Below are positions 34,204 through 45,080 of a stretch of DNA of 64,000 nucleotides, piece after piece (position 1 is the stretch's first letter; each line of letters begins with the position of its first letter). The stretch spans positions 1,511,501 to 1,575,500 of the forward strand of contig JAYKKM010000310.1 of NCBI GenBank assembly GCA_035772405.1, read 5' to 3'. The notes under the pieces were generated by a model. The model saw only the letters and a program-made list of their open reading frames with translations, ran no database searches and had not been told where the DNA came from. This DNA comes from Chrysogorgia sp. JL179-B06 (lineage: Eukaryota > Cnidaria > Anthozoa > Scleralcyonacea > Chrysogorgiidae). Position numbers and translations under genes: made by a program.

Positions 34204-36579
34204 ATACATACATACATACAGGCTTTTCAGCAGTGAATTACAATGAGTTAAAAATGTAAGAATAAGCTTACAGTATTAAAATTACAAATTTAAAATTTGG
34301 TTAAAAGTTACATTATACATATTAATTTTAGGATTATGGAATGATCAAAGGCCGTTTAAGAATCAATTTACAACAATTATAATAGAATAACAAATTACTA
34401 AATCGAATGATGCAAATTAAGCACATGTGATTTAAGTTTTTTCTTAAAATCATATAACGTAACGATATGTTTAAAATTAGTTTCCAAATCGTTCCAAATT
34501 TTTGTAGCCCTATATCTAAAGGTTCTCTGACCTGAAGCAGTTTTTTACAGTGGAATGTTAAGGAGATCCTTGTCGCGCATTGGGTGATCGTGTAGTTCAG
34601 TCCGTTTGCAAAACGATTTACTTAAATAACTAGGTGCAAGGTTATTAACACACTTATAAGCCATTATGGTATCTCTGAACAATAATAATTGTTCGATGTT
34701 ATGTGGTCAAACTTTCTTGTTTTTGTGATAATTCTACAGGCAAAGTTCTGAACAGACTGGAGTTTTTTCAAGTTCGTGGAGGAGGTATTAGACCAGACAG
34801 TGGAGCATTATAACAAGAGCTGTAATAACCAATGATAAAGTATCACTGTCGAAACTGTCTTTGACTCGGTTTATTTGACAGAGTTTAGACATTAGATGAC
34901 AGAGTTTAGAAACTAGATGGGTAATGTGACAATCATACGTCAATTGGGAGTCAAAAATTACGCCAAGATCTTTAGCCGAAGAAACAGGTTTGATAGATTT
35001 TCCTAGAAAATTCAAAGACATGTCGGTTGGAAGTGTTCGGATCTGTTGGCTTGTACCAACAAGGAGAAATTTCGTTTTTCCCGGGTTAATGAGCAATTGG
35101 TTTCCAGAACACCACTTAACAACCCTGTTGAGGTCCATTTCCAAGTTGTGAGTTGCTTGATCCAAGTCTTTGATAGGAAACGACAGAAAAACTTTAGAGT
35201 TGTCTACATACGAATCAAGGGCGCATGATTGAGTAATTGATGGTAGGTCGTTCATGTAAATACAAAATAGTAGAGGTGATAAAATTGTACCTTGTGGTAC
35301 CCCATGGGTAATGGGAAGTGAAGAAGACACTGTTGATCCAATGCGCACGGATTGAGATCTACCAGAAAGATAACTGTCGAACCATTTCACTGCTCGAGTA
35401 GAAGCTCCAGTGCAGCTTAATTTATGTAACAGAATTTGATGACTGATGCTATTGAAGGCTTTGGACAGGTCTAATAGGATAATGGCAGTCAGCATCTTCT
35501 TATCCATTGCTTCAAGTACGCAGTCACTTACCATTATGTTAATGGTCTCAGTGGAATGACATTTTCTGTTACCACTGATGAGAGGATAAACGGTTGTTGT
35601 TAGATAGGTAGGTGCTGAATTGGTTAAGCGCAACTCTTTCACAGACCTTTGAAGCGACGACAAGAAGTGAGAGAGGGCAGTTATTGGATGCTAGCTCATG
35701 ATCGCCTTCTTTTAGTAATGGTATGACATCAGCCAGTTTCCACGTATCAGGAAATATGGATGAAGCGAGAGAAAATTTATTATGTCCGTTAAGGGGCCCA
35801 GTATAACAGGGAGACAATCTTTAATAATGCGTGGACTTATCTTGTCTGGACCTGGAGACTTGTTTGAGGGCATGGAAAATATAATACGTTGAACCTCGGT
35901 ACAGGTAACTGGCTTGAAGTTAAACAATTCGTCTACCGGGTGTTGAATAGTAGTAGAAAGAGGACTAAATAGCTCGATGTTATTATCCTTAGCTAAACGT
36001 GTTGCTGCTACGGCCGTGTTCCTTCCTACAGAAGTAAATTTGATTCCTACAGAAGTAAATTTGATTGAAATCCTCTACAACCAACTTTTAAGTCTTTACT
36101 GTATATTTGTGATTCCTTTTCTTTGGCTGGAATACATTGATTAATTGTCTTCCAAAGAGAACCTGGGTTGTTCTTATGTTTCTGAACTTCGTCAAATACA
36201 TGTTTTTTGGCGGCATTTTTAAGCGTAATTTTGATAGTATTACGAGACTCTTTGTAGCAATTCCAATCATTGATATCGCGGGTCTGTAGAAAACGGTTAT
36301 GGAGTCTATCTCTCATGAGGTCCTTTATTTCAGATGTGACGTGTGGACAGGGTCGGCTGCGAACTTTCATGGTTTTTACTGGCGCGTGGATATCAAGAGT
36401 AGAGTGAAGAGTATCATTGAAGGTTGCTAATTTGGAGTTCACATCTTTTCCTGAGAAAATGGATAGGAGACGATCAGAATTAGTAGCAAGGTCAGAGATA
36501 AATGACGAGGGGTCATAGTGTTTGTAACTTCGTAAGGTAATGTAACATGGTGGTTTCTTAGGTCGTTTCAATTTCCAAT
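34204..36579 (-). pseudogene. LINE 2 in the right arm: 5'-truncated CR1/L2-like copy
   Basis: Inserted between the outer and middle TIR blocks. Minus strand from about 36,571: end of the endonuclease-RT linker (YITLRSYKHYDPSSF, HAPVKTMKVRSRP), RT start (KSPGPDKISPRIIK, SSIFPDTWKLADVIPLLKEG), LLDLSKAFNSISH, HGVPQGTILSPLLF and a catalytic box reading YVDN instead of YVDD, then NPGKTKFLLVGTSQQ and the thumb. The coding region breaks up below 34,788. The endonuclease is lost by 5' truncation, typical of incomplete target-primed reverse transcription. The 3' end has an (ACAT)n/(TATG)n tail at 34,205-34,220. Several frame changes; dead. Confidence 0.85.
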
Positions 36580-36999
36580 TTATCTAGTTGATATAAATTG
36601 GCGCTATTTGTCTAGGTTTGCGATCACGTTCGTTTTCTTCCCGTCCCACCGTTCGGTATCTCGACATAAATAATATTCACTGTAATCGTGTCAATATAAG
36701 GTGAATCGTTCGACTTGATCACTCATTCGATTTCGTCTAAAACTCTTTCGATAGTCATTCGCTTTCTAAACATGAACGGCAGCGAAATGGGATACTCAAG
36801 TTGCGTCGAATTCATAATAAACCACACGACGAAGTAAATTATTAAACACCTGGTGTAAACGTTTCAAATAAAAAATGTTAAAAGGTTATTAACAAACACA
36901 TACAAAATGCGTCTGCTGTGCGTCACGCGTGCATTTCTCGACCAATCAGCGCGCGGCGGCATCCCTTTGTACGCTATATGGGGGAGGGCGTTACCTATT
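36580..36999 (-). repeat. Right terminal inverted repeat, outer block
   Basis: Reverse complement of 24,112-24,505 (atgccgccgcgcgctgattg, tagcgccaatttatat and neighbours), with small indels; the C tract differs. It ends abruptly in the Helitron Rep coding sequence at 37,000. Confidence 0.9.
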
Positions 37000-38275
37000 A
37001 ATTCAAGTCGATAAAAGTATGTTTTGACATTTCATACATTCGTGGTTCTATTGTAACTGAATAGGTGGTTACTCCATTTCTTGTTGTTGCTCCCGCAGAG
37101 ATAACCACGGACAATCTGTTCGAGACAGTGAGCGATGTGCATTGTTTCGAAACCCGCGAGTTCCGTAGGTCCCTTGCCTGTAACTTGTCGGATGTTTTCA
37201 AGCCATGCAGCAAATGGGAAAGAGTCGAAGGGGCTGGGCGTGACGAACACATCGGGCAAACCTTGTTGTTCGACTGCATCGAGAAGAAAACGGTGTTGCC
37301 ATTGCCAGTATGTTGGGCAAAAAGCTTTGGTGTCTAGTGACCGTGCGGGAGAGCAGCCTGCAAAGCGCGCAGTATTTATTGCTCCACTTACAGTTTTAAA
37401 GAGCCATCTGTCAAAGTGAAATTCCAGCAGTTATAGCACATTCCATAATCAATGATCTCTGAAGCGATCAAAGATATCTGAAAAAGATACTTTTGAGCTA
37501 AGTCTCGACGCTTGTCCGCTCAATAAACTTTCACACCACTCCTCGAAAGGGTAAAGGTGTGGCCAAAGTGGACATACGATGCCTTTGATTTGTTCGGTGT
37601 TGAAAGGATTGAGTTGCACGTCAGACTCTAGCAATTGTTCACGCAGTTTAACAAAATGTGAATACCTTGACAGAGTGGACGTTACAAGGTATGCGTACGC
37701 GTTCTCGCATCTCACACGTTCGGCGTTTTCAATCGACAGTATCTTGTCTTTGACTGACTGCAGAGAAGAAACTTTTCTGACTAATGAACTTTCCATTCTA
37801 TAGCCCTTCGCATGCCTTTCGTATGGACCGCAATAAACGTAAAATGATTGTAGAATTTTTACGTCGTCGCCCCACAGATTTTGCAGCGCTGCCGTAATAT
37901 TTTTGTATTGCGGGGTTACGTATCATCCGCAAGACTTCGTATTTGCATTTTTGGGAAAAATGTGCAGTGCAAGATGTTTCTCGACAGGCTGCCGCAAGTG
38001 GAACAATACGACCACACTGAAAATGTTGCCCAGAACTCCAAGTTGTTAGAGACATTAGTGACCGCGTTGTTTCCAAAGGTGTCCGAAGATGACATTTCCC
38101 CCTCGTATGTTGCGAGAAACTGCTCTTTTTCTTCTCTATCTCTTTCACATCTCTGTTCGGCCTTCGCGCGGAAACGAGCAATTTTTTCGGTCACACTGTC
38201 ATCTTTAACAACAGTGTATACCTGTCGTTTATCCCAAAAGAGACGGGCTTGCTCATCTGACCATGGCGTTGTCAT
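37000..38275 (-). pseudogene. Helitron Rep protein N-terminal half (Helitron-like N domain), frameshifted and truncated
   Basis: Minus strand from ATG 38,275: TTPWSDEQARLFWDKRQ, a Cys-containing part (WSYCSTCGSLSR), then LVTSTLSRYSHFVKLREQLL, CPLWPHLYPFEEWCESLLSG, LFKTVSGAINTARFAGCSP, TKAFCPTYWQWQHRFLLDAV, LPDVFVTPSPF-type sequence, GPTELAGFETMHIAHCLEQ, VRGYLCGSNNKKWSNHLFSY and KTYFYRLE. This is the conserved region before the HUH nickase motif of Helitron Rep proteins. It stops at 37,000, just before the expected HUH motif, where the Polinton-like TIR begins. Several frame changes and a stop show decay. The missing C-terminal part is not on the other side of the TIR element. Confidence 0.8.
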
Positions 38276-38770
38276 GTCGTTTATAAATTTTATAAATGAT
38301 CGGAAAAAAACGAAATATTTTAATGTTTGACAAAAAGTCAAAACGTTCTTTCTCAAGAAAAGCTATTGACCGGTTTTCTTCAACAGAACCAACAGAAAAA
38401 ATATAGCAGTGAAACAAGTATGTATAATTAGGAACCGTTGGGTTTATCCAAAGAATTAAATGCTATGAAAACGAACGTGATAATATCTCTGTTCCGCCTG
38501 TGTGCGGAACCGAGCAATTTTTTCGTTCACAATGTCATCTTTAATGACAGTGTATACCTGTCTTTTTTTCCCAAAAGAGACGGGCTTTGCCCTTCTGACC
38601 ATGGCGTTGTCATATCGTTTATAAATTAACCAATAAACGGGGGAAAACGATATATTTTGATGTAAATTTTAGCTTATTTGGAGATGAAGTGAAAACGTTC
38701 TTTCTCAATAAAAGCTATTGACGGCTTTTCTTCAACAGAACGAGCAACAGAGAATATATAAGTACTAGAA
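38158..38770. repeat. Tandem duplication of the Rep start region
   Basis: 38,158-38,420 recurs at about 38,500-38,770 with ~85% similarity by eye, including gagcaattttttcg, the segment encoding the Rep start (ccatggcgttgtcat) and aaaacgttctttctcaa. The distal copy is shifted in frame, so only the proximal one could have been translated. Confidence 0.85.
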
Positions 38771-38786
38771 ATACGTTATACGCAAC

Positions 38787-40971
38787 ACCCCTCGCCCGCT
38801 TACTGTTTGAAACTTTTATAGCGTAGTTGCTAATTTACTACTGTAATACAGTACTGTAGTTATGCGCTTTGTAGTGACATCATCAGCGTTCAATAATTTT
38901 TGTTTTGTACACCTCCGTTCAATAATTCACAGTATTCAACGGAATTGGGGAACAGTGTTGAGATGAACTGGTACTTTGTGTTAGGTATGCAAAATGGTTG
39001 CAACAATTCATTGGTCTGCAGATTACACCAGTCACAAGTGATTGATGTGGCGACACAACCGGGCCCCTTGCAAGGTCCCAGGCTGTTTTGCCCCCCTTCT
39101 CACCGACCTTGTGATTCATGAAATAATCAACTATAAAAAGACACCAAAGACTGTTAAAGAATGAAGGAAGAAAGTGCATTCTCTTTATCATTCAAATGTC
39201 TAGGGGTGCATATAGTGCAAATTTGGTTTTAATACAGTATTAGGGATTCTATCCCGATTGTTGGTGAGGATAGACGCTCTTGAGGTCTCAATGCAGGGCA
39301 GAGAAACTGACCTTTCCTAAGTCTGGACATGAAACTGATCGGTTAATAGAAACCCTAGGATTGGTACCATGTTAGTTAAGAAATGTCTTGAAGGCATTTT
39401 ACCACCATTTCTAAAGAACTATTTTAATCTCAATGAATTTGTTCATTGCATACATGTAAGAGCATTATCTAATATCTATTGCCTTAATTGACAATACTAC
39501 ATTTGTAGGATTTATACAACTTTCAAGTTATAATTAGTTTTTGTAACATATTGTACATACATATACACTGTATATGAATACAGTATATCTGTAATAAATT
39601 TATATTTGTAATAAATAATAATTGTAATTTGTTAGGAAACAGGACCCTGTCAATACCAGTGTTAGCATTGAACAGGCTATCCTGTATTTTTATTAGTATT
39701 ATTAATAATGCCAAAACTTTTCCCAATATCAGAATGTATATAGTACAACTCTCTCGGTTAAGTATTTCAAAATTTGTCTAAAGATTTCTGAACAATCACA
39801 ATGCAGACTATACAACTAACAAACGATAACATGACATGGTTGTTTTATTGAAGATAAAATATTGTTCAACGTACTGTACATTGTAGGCAGAAATACAGAT
39901 CTTTTAAAGGTTGGTGCACTGCCAAAATAGTGTGTAACAGGTCTCAGACATTCAACGTTTCGAGCGAAAGCCCTTCGTCACTCAAGTCAAGAGTCTTTTA
40001 TAATTCAACGAAATGCTAATCCTAATATAACTACCTAACCAAATTACCAACCCTAACCAAAAAACTATGCTGAAAAGGCATATTAATGTATTAAAAATAA
40101 TGTTTATCGAACTCGACCGGAAATCGCGGGTTGTCACTATATTATATCAGTAATGCTGTGAATGCAAGCTACATAGGCAGTACTGTATACCTCTATATAT
40201 CAACCGAATTTGTAACCAGTTTCACTCTCCATCTGAGTCTCGGTAGCTCAATGGTTAGAAGCAATCAAGTTACAGGTTCGATTCCTGTCCAGGACTCAGA
40301 ATCATTTTATGAGGATATGAGCTTGACAATCCATGTATCATCTTTCTACTCCAATCTCTCCCTTATTCACTATAGGCCAGGCCCAGGTCGTATAAACACT
40401 GAAACACAGCTATAGTCTACTATATAGGCTCATTATCAAGCACAGAATAAACATACTGTATATTTCAAAATATGAACAAACACTTACTATTCTGTAGTAT
40501 TAACAAAAGTTGGATATCGTCTTCGAGTCGCTTCGACTTGTTTCTGTCGCAATCCTTCTTGCTGTGTTGGTTTTGTTACATAAGTATTGAGGTTTTGTTT
40601 TTAATAACGACTGTCCCCTCTCATTCTCTTCTGCTCGTGCAGCTTCTGCCTGCCATTCGTTATTTAAATTACTCATTTCACGTACATTTCACGTTTTTTC
40701 GAGTAAAACAACACAAAATTATGTTCCCGCTCACGACCTTAGATAAATATCCTTTTAGATCCATAAATATCCTTGTTTACCTACTTTCTTCCCCATGAGC
40801 ACGTCATCGTAACCAAGACAACCGATGTCCGGTTGATGGATACCTATATTTATACGCCGCACAAACATTTTGCAGAACTAACTTCCCACATACGACCGGA
40901 CATTGTACACGACCGGACATTCTACCACCCCGTCAAGATTATCACCCTCGAAGCGCCGTCCGGGCGAGGGG
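38787..40971 (+). mobile_element. Helitron2/HINE-like non-autonomous element 2, ~2.2 kb
   Basis: Begins ACCCCTCGCCCGCTTACTGT and ends CGTCCGGGCGAGGGGAC, giving a terminal inverted repeat like that of element 1 (CCCCTCGCCCG). About 48 bp at 38,766-38,813 matches the reverse complement of 23,440-23,487, including the preceding ctagaaatacg. In both elements the motif cgagcgaaagcccttc occurs about 1.1-1.2 kb from this end in the same orientation, followed by ccctaacc-type repeats. The rest of the interior differs. No coding capacity. It contains a tRNA-like remnant at 40,235. Confidence 0.55.
40235..40298 (+). pseudogene. tRNA-derived remnant lacking the anticodon arm
   Basis: An A-box-like D arm (gtagctcaatggttaga) and a perfect T arm (acagg-ttcgatt-cctgt, B box ggttcgattcc) are flanked by gagtc/ggactc, which pair as a partial acceptor stem. 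Only about nine bases lie between the D and T arms, so the anticodon arm is gone. Either a decayed tRNA gene or a SINE head with usable Pol III boxes. Confidence 0.55.
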
Positions 40972-41284
40972 ACAAGTAGGAACGGGTTTATCCAAAGAAT
41001 TAAAATGAAAACGAACGCGTTATCCAACAACCATATTTTTTATATAACGATATATATTTTTATATTTTAATAACTATATATTCTTCTATTTATATATATA
41101 TTTCTTTAACAAAAAGTACGACCAAATTTCAAGTAAAAAGTTAGTATACCAACCTTGAGTAATTTTATTATCGTGGCAAAAGGAACAGCAACAGTATATC
41201 TATAGAAGCGATAAGAAGCGATTTTAATCAAGTAAAAAAACCCAGATTATTTACAAGAGCAGTTATAAAAAGTACAACATTTTA

Positions 41285-41880
41285 GATTTTCCAAAATACA
41301 GAAATTTAGTTACGAAGCTCAATGTTTCAAACAACAACTGAAGAACAGGTTGTCCAAAAATTGATTTCGCCTAAGTAACTTCTAGTACAACTAGAATACT
41401 ACATAAATAGTTAAGAATAATTGTTTGGAAGTGTTTTACGATAAAATAGTAATTACATAAAGAAGAAAATGTAGCGACGACAGAAGTGCGAAGTAGTTGC
41501 CGGCGGGCAAGTTTGGGCACGTTCTGCCTTAGAATATTTACGTTAAAAATACACGTAATTAAAAAGAAAAACTATTAATAAGAACCTTTAGACGTTATAT
41601 ATTCGCCACAAGTAGTTATTTTCAAGGACAATTATTAAAACGGCAAAATTTTAGCTTTTCCCAAAATACAGAAATTTAGTTACGAAGCTCAATGTTTCAA
41701 ACAACAAGAAGTGAAGAACAGGTTGTTCAAAAATTTACTTCGCCTGAGTAATGTACCCCAAAAGTAAGTACTAGTACAACAACAATACTATATAAATAGT
41801 TAAGAATAATTTTTTGGAAGAGGTTTACGATAAAAGAGTAATTACGGAAAGAAGAAATTTGATGACAACAGAAGTGCGAA
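41285..41880. repeat. Direct duplication, two copies ~370 bp apart
   Basis: ccaaaatacagaaatttagt and the following ~190 bp (acgaagctcaatgtttcaaa, tagttaagaataat) at 41,291 onward recur from 41,661. Non-coding, AT-rich; the interval 40,980-41,285 and the unit itself show no gene. Confidence 0.8.
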
Positions 41881-41929
41881 CCCAGATTTTCATCAAGAAA
41901 TGACATTGGTGAGTTTTGTAATTTTATAA

Positions 41930-42004
41930 TTGATTACATGCAAGTAATAATTAATAATAAGTAATAATTAATAATAAGTAATAAGTAATAATAAGTAATA
42001 ATTA
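41930..42004. repeat. Simple (taataag)n repeat
   Basis: Irregular repeats of agtaataattaataata. Downstream to 42,570 I see no feature apart from short ORFs. Confidence 0.8.
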
Positions 42005-42574
42005 GAAACTGTCAATGTGATGTAAAACATTAGAAATCACGAATTCTAAAAACTTACCAATATATTTTGATAGGACACTGTGGAATTGGAAACCAGACAG
42101 ACAAGAAGTCGAGCACAACGACAAGATGGAGCATGAGGTCGCGGGAGGCGAAGGGCTCGACGTGCCGGACAAAGACAACGACTTGGTAGGGCTCAGGAGG
42201 GGGAAAGAAATCAATGTGGGATACATCGTCATGTAAGGGGGAGAGGTGGATTGGTCGCTGAAGAAAATTTGCACATGAGAATCGGTTACAGGTATTATTA
42301 TTGTCTTTATTTATATATTATAATATCAAACGAACAATGCAATGCTCCTTCTTAAAGTCAACGAAGTGAGAAAACCTTTCCCCTTTGCTTTAAACTGTTG
42401 TACTGATCTCTGTGTTCAATGTGTCTTATTATTTTAGTGTTGATGTATAACCCAAACTTTACATCTTGGTACTCATATCAGACTAATACACTGAAGTCAA
42501 CTCGAAGCAATCATTTCCTCATTCGTTTGTTCATATTTAACAATATTTAAATAATATATTCATTTTATTTCCAG

Positions 42575-43045
42575 AATTTAGTGCAAAATCTTTAAATAGA
42601 TGTTCTCCAGCACTGCGACTAGCCATGGAATTACTACGCCGACAACCAGCTGTTTTTGTTGATTTAGTAAATGGAGGGATTGGAGGCATTGAAGTCATGC
42701 AACCTGCTCCAGGGCCAGGGCAACCACAGGCAGACAACGAAATTCCAGATTGGTGCAAATGTGGACTGTGTAGAATCAGGAGGAAATTAAATGTTGTTGT
42801 AGGACAGAAATGCCTTGCACAGAAATGCCTTGCATTGGACATAGCAATGAGGTACAGAGAAGATGTCCTTGTACTTACTTGACCACCCTCGACATACTGC
42901 CTATCGACAATTTATATTATGGCAGCATGGAAAGTTAGGTCAAGGCAACAGACGAGTGGTACCAAGCTGTTGTGTGCTTGCAATACGCTCAAGGTATCCG
43001 TCACCAAATGGATTTTATGTTGGTTTTCGTCCTGGAAGACTATAA
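42575..43045 (+). pseudogene. P2X7 cytoplasmic-domain-like protein, terminal exon with one frameshift
   Basis: An acceptor (ttttatttccag) precedes 42,575. The first frame reads LRLAMELLRRQPAVFVDLV, a Pro/Gly-rich link and IPDWCKCGLCRIRR...[18 protein letters not shown]; the neighbouring frame from 42,863 continues [20 protein letters not shown] and [27 protein letters not shown], ending at a stop. This Cys-rich then AYRQF-W-G-LG-G-R-V-PSC order is the domain known from the P2X7 receptor tail, which in cnidarians occurs in many multicopy soluble proteins of unknown role. Part of the usual Cys cluster after the first CxC is missing. One base change near 42,870 splits it; otherwise it looks young. 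Confidence 0.65.
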
Positions 43046-43409
43046 TTTCCAATGAATGTCTTACAGTGAACATTTCTCATCAATAGACATGCATAAAATG
43101 TATTGTATATAATGTAGCTTTTCACAGAATTTGATCCTAATGTAATTTATATATTTCTCCCAAACAAATATAAAGAAAAAGTGACTCTTGTTGCTAGAAT
43201 TTATCACAGTTCTATAGTGGCTACAAAAATACAGAACAAATTACAGAAGTGGGAAGGTAATTTTTATTTTCATTGTAAACTATGGCTAACTTTGAAAGAC
43301 ACAAAATGCAATTTTGAACTGTTAAGTGACAAGGCTGGTTGTAACCATCCCTTGTTTGAGCTAAATAACATTTGTTACCTTTAATATTTTGTTTACATAA
43401 TAAAATACA

Positions 43410-43785
43410 GGGGCCAGTTGTTTGAAATACAGATAGCTTATCTGGCGGATAAAGTCCTATCCAGTCAATTCATTTTCTATCCATTCAATAGTTATCTGAG
43501 AAAAGGTAGCAGGTGAATATGTTGTTGAAAACATTGATAGTGGTATTCACTTGCTATTTTTCTCAGATATTCAGTGGAGAGAAAATATATTTACTGGACA
43601 CGATAAATCCTATCCAGGCGGGAACCGTAGTTTGAATTATAAATACCAAAGCCCAGCAACTAACTTAGGCACAACAGAAATGTTCTTCCTAAGAGTTATT
43701 TGCTGGTCTTTAATATTTAGAATTCAAACTACGGTTCCTGCCTGGATAACATATCCAGGCTTTGAACAACTGACTCCAGAGATAT
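43410..43785. mobile_element. MITE with complex palindromes
   Basis: Ends ggggccagttgtttgaaa (43,410) and tttgaacaactgactcca (about 43,763-43,780) are inverted. Inside are two nested inverted pairs: 43,490-43,520 with 43,540-43,572 (ttatctgagaaaa) and 43,600-43,660 with 43,700-43,757 (ggaaccgtagtttgaatt). No coding capacity. I recall similar gttgttcaaa...ggataa repeats from coral and anemone genomes. Confidence 0.7.
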
Positions 43786-43796
43786 TTGAGAGATGA

Positions 43797-44374
43797 CTAG
43801 GTAATGCTATTCAATGTACATAAAATTGCAATTGCTAAATCGTGATTGGTGCTCCTGTAAAAGCTGCTGCATTGGTGGGCAGGGTGTAATTGCAATACTG
43901 GCTGATATTTTACGGGACCTGGAATAATAGCATGTTTTTCAAATATTTTCAGCAGCAAGTTAGGGATGTACTTATAAGGCTTGGGTTTAAGTACTGGTGC
44001 AGGCCGCCATTGTTTTGTTCTTTTGCTGTATATGGAACGATATCTAAAGTAAAATGAAATGTTTTTGAGATTTTGAAACATCCTACAGGATCTAACATTT
44101 TCAATTACACTTTTCATCAAATAATGGCGCTTTGGACAGTACATCAGAAGATGGTTATGGGACGATTCCAGGAATCCGGTGTGTCAAACCTGAAATTTGT
44201 GTAGTATGGCAACGTATTAAAAAACCGCTTGTTTAAAATAATTTTTCTTAATGAATTGTGGGCTGGTGAATTCTTTTTCAGCCATGGTTTTTCTCTTTCT
44301 TGATCTGCCAATGGATCATGACCACATTTACCCTGTCCCTTTCCTTCAGGTAAAACCCATACATGTTCATTCAT
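43797..44374 (-). pseudogene. Decayed fragment of a multicopy transposase-like family
   Basis: Minus strand, two frames: REKPWLKKNSPAHNSLRKII then NKRFFNTLPYYTNF, and, from 44,144, MYCPKRHYLMK..., YSKRTKQWRPAPVLKPKPYK and YIPNLLLKIFEKHA. I recall this run (KxWLKxxSPAH, a His-containing stretch, YCPKR, SKRTKxW) from uncharacterised, likely mobile-element-derived proteins in cnidarians; some carry the P2X7-type domain. The middle is lost or intronic near 44,144. It is convergent with the P2X7-type exon at 42,575, and the MITE lies between them. Confidence 0.45.
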
Positions 44375-45080
44375 TCACAACATGGTAAAGTAAACCAATC
44401 CACAAATGCTACATTGAGATAATAATAAAATGAGTTGCACTACATTACAAGTATATAGATTCTGTTTGAGAAATCCACCATCAACAAGTGTACAGTACAT
44501 ACCTTAAACTCCTCAACAACAGCATCACAGTTTCGACTACAATACCAAAAATAGGTCCGCTCAGGCGTACATGCATGTGCGCTAATATGTACAGGGGGCA
44601 TATGTACATAAAGACATGTTTTCTGTATTCTCATGTAATATTTAAGGATAGAAAACATTTTCCATGCTTCCATCGAGTTGATAGAGAAACACAAGTGAAA
44701 GGTTGCAACGTGAAATTTTTGTGGCTGGGAACACTGGCCCAAAAGCGAGTGTTTTATCGCTATTTTGAGTTCTTCCAACGTTCCATGATTGTTTCTATAT
44801 TAATCCGAAACACGGATCCATTTCATTTATAAAATAACCCTTTGCAATTTGATAAACGTGCAATTAATCATCGATTGAGCATGCAGTTATACCAATAACA
44901 ATGTTATAATTGCAGTCTCTAATAGTACTATATTTTGCAAGTATAAATAGTATTAAACTATGAAAACTATGAAAAACTGAAAAAGAAAAGATTAATCCAA
45001 CTTTGTTCTGAACATGCGTGTAAAAGATTAAAATAATATATGAAATTATAATTTATTTAGTTTTGTGTATGAAATAGAAT
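44375..45080. other. No gene recognised
   Basis: Short ORFs on both strands (44,440-44,832) overlap without domain similarity. AT-rich towards 45,080. Confidence 0.35.

Larger units (their letters stand above)
24112..36999. mobile_element. Polinton-like element with long terminal inverted repeats, riddled by three LINE insertions
   Basis: The outer end reads AGTAGGTAAC (24,112) on the left and, reversed, AATAGGTAAC (36,999) on the right. Inverted repeats of about 0.9 kb run inward in three blocks: outer (24,112-24,505 / 36,580-36,999), middle (24,504-24,618 / 34,081-34,203) and inner (27,575-27,873 / 33,734-34,013). LINE insertions split both arms (24,656-27,480 and 34,204-36,579) and the coding centre (about 29,590-33,314). 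Without these the element is about 4-5 kb and codes for one visible protein, a packaging-type ATPase. Long TIRs beginning AG, and the ATPase, fit Polinton/Maverick and adintovirus-like elements; DNA polymerase B, integrase, protease and capsid genes are absent. No matching 6-bp target duplication: left flank is LINE A, right flank a Helitron Rep gene, so the locus was rearranged. Confidence 0.7.
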
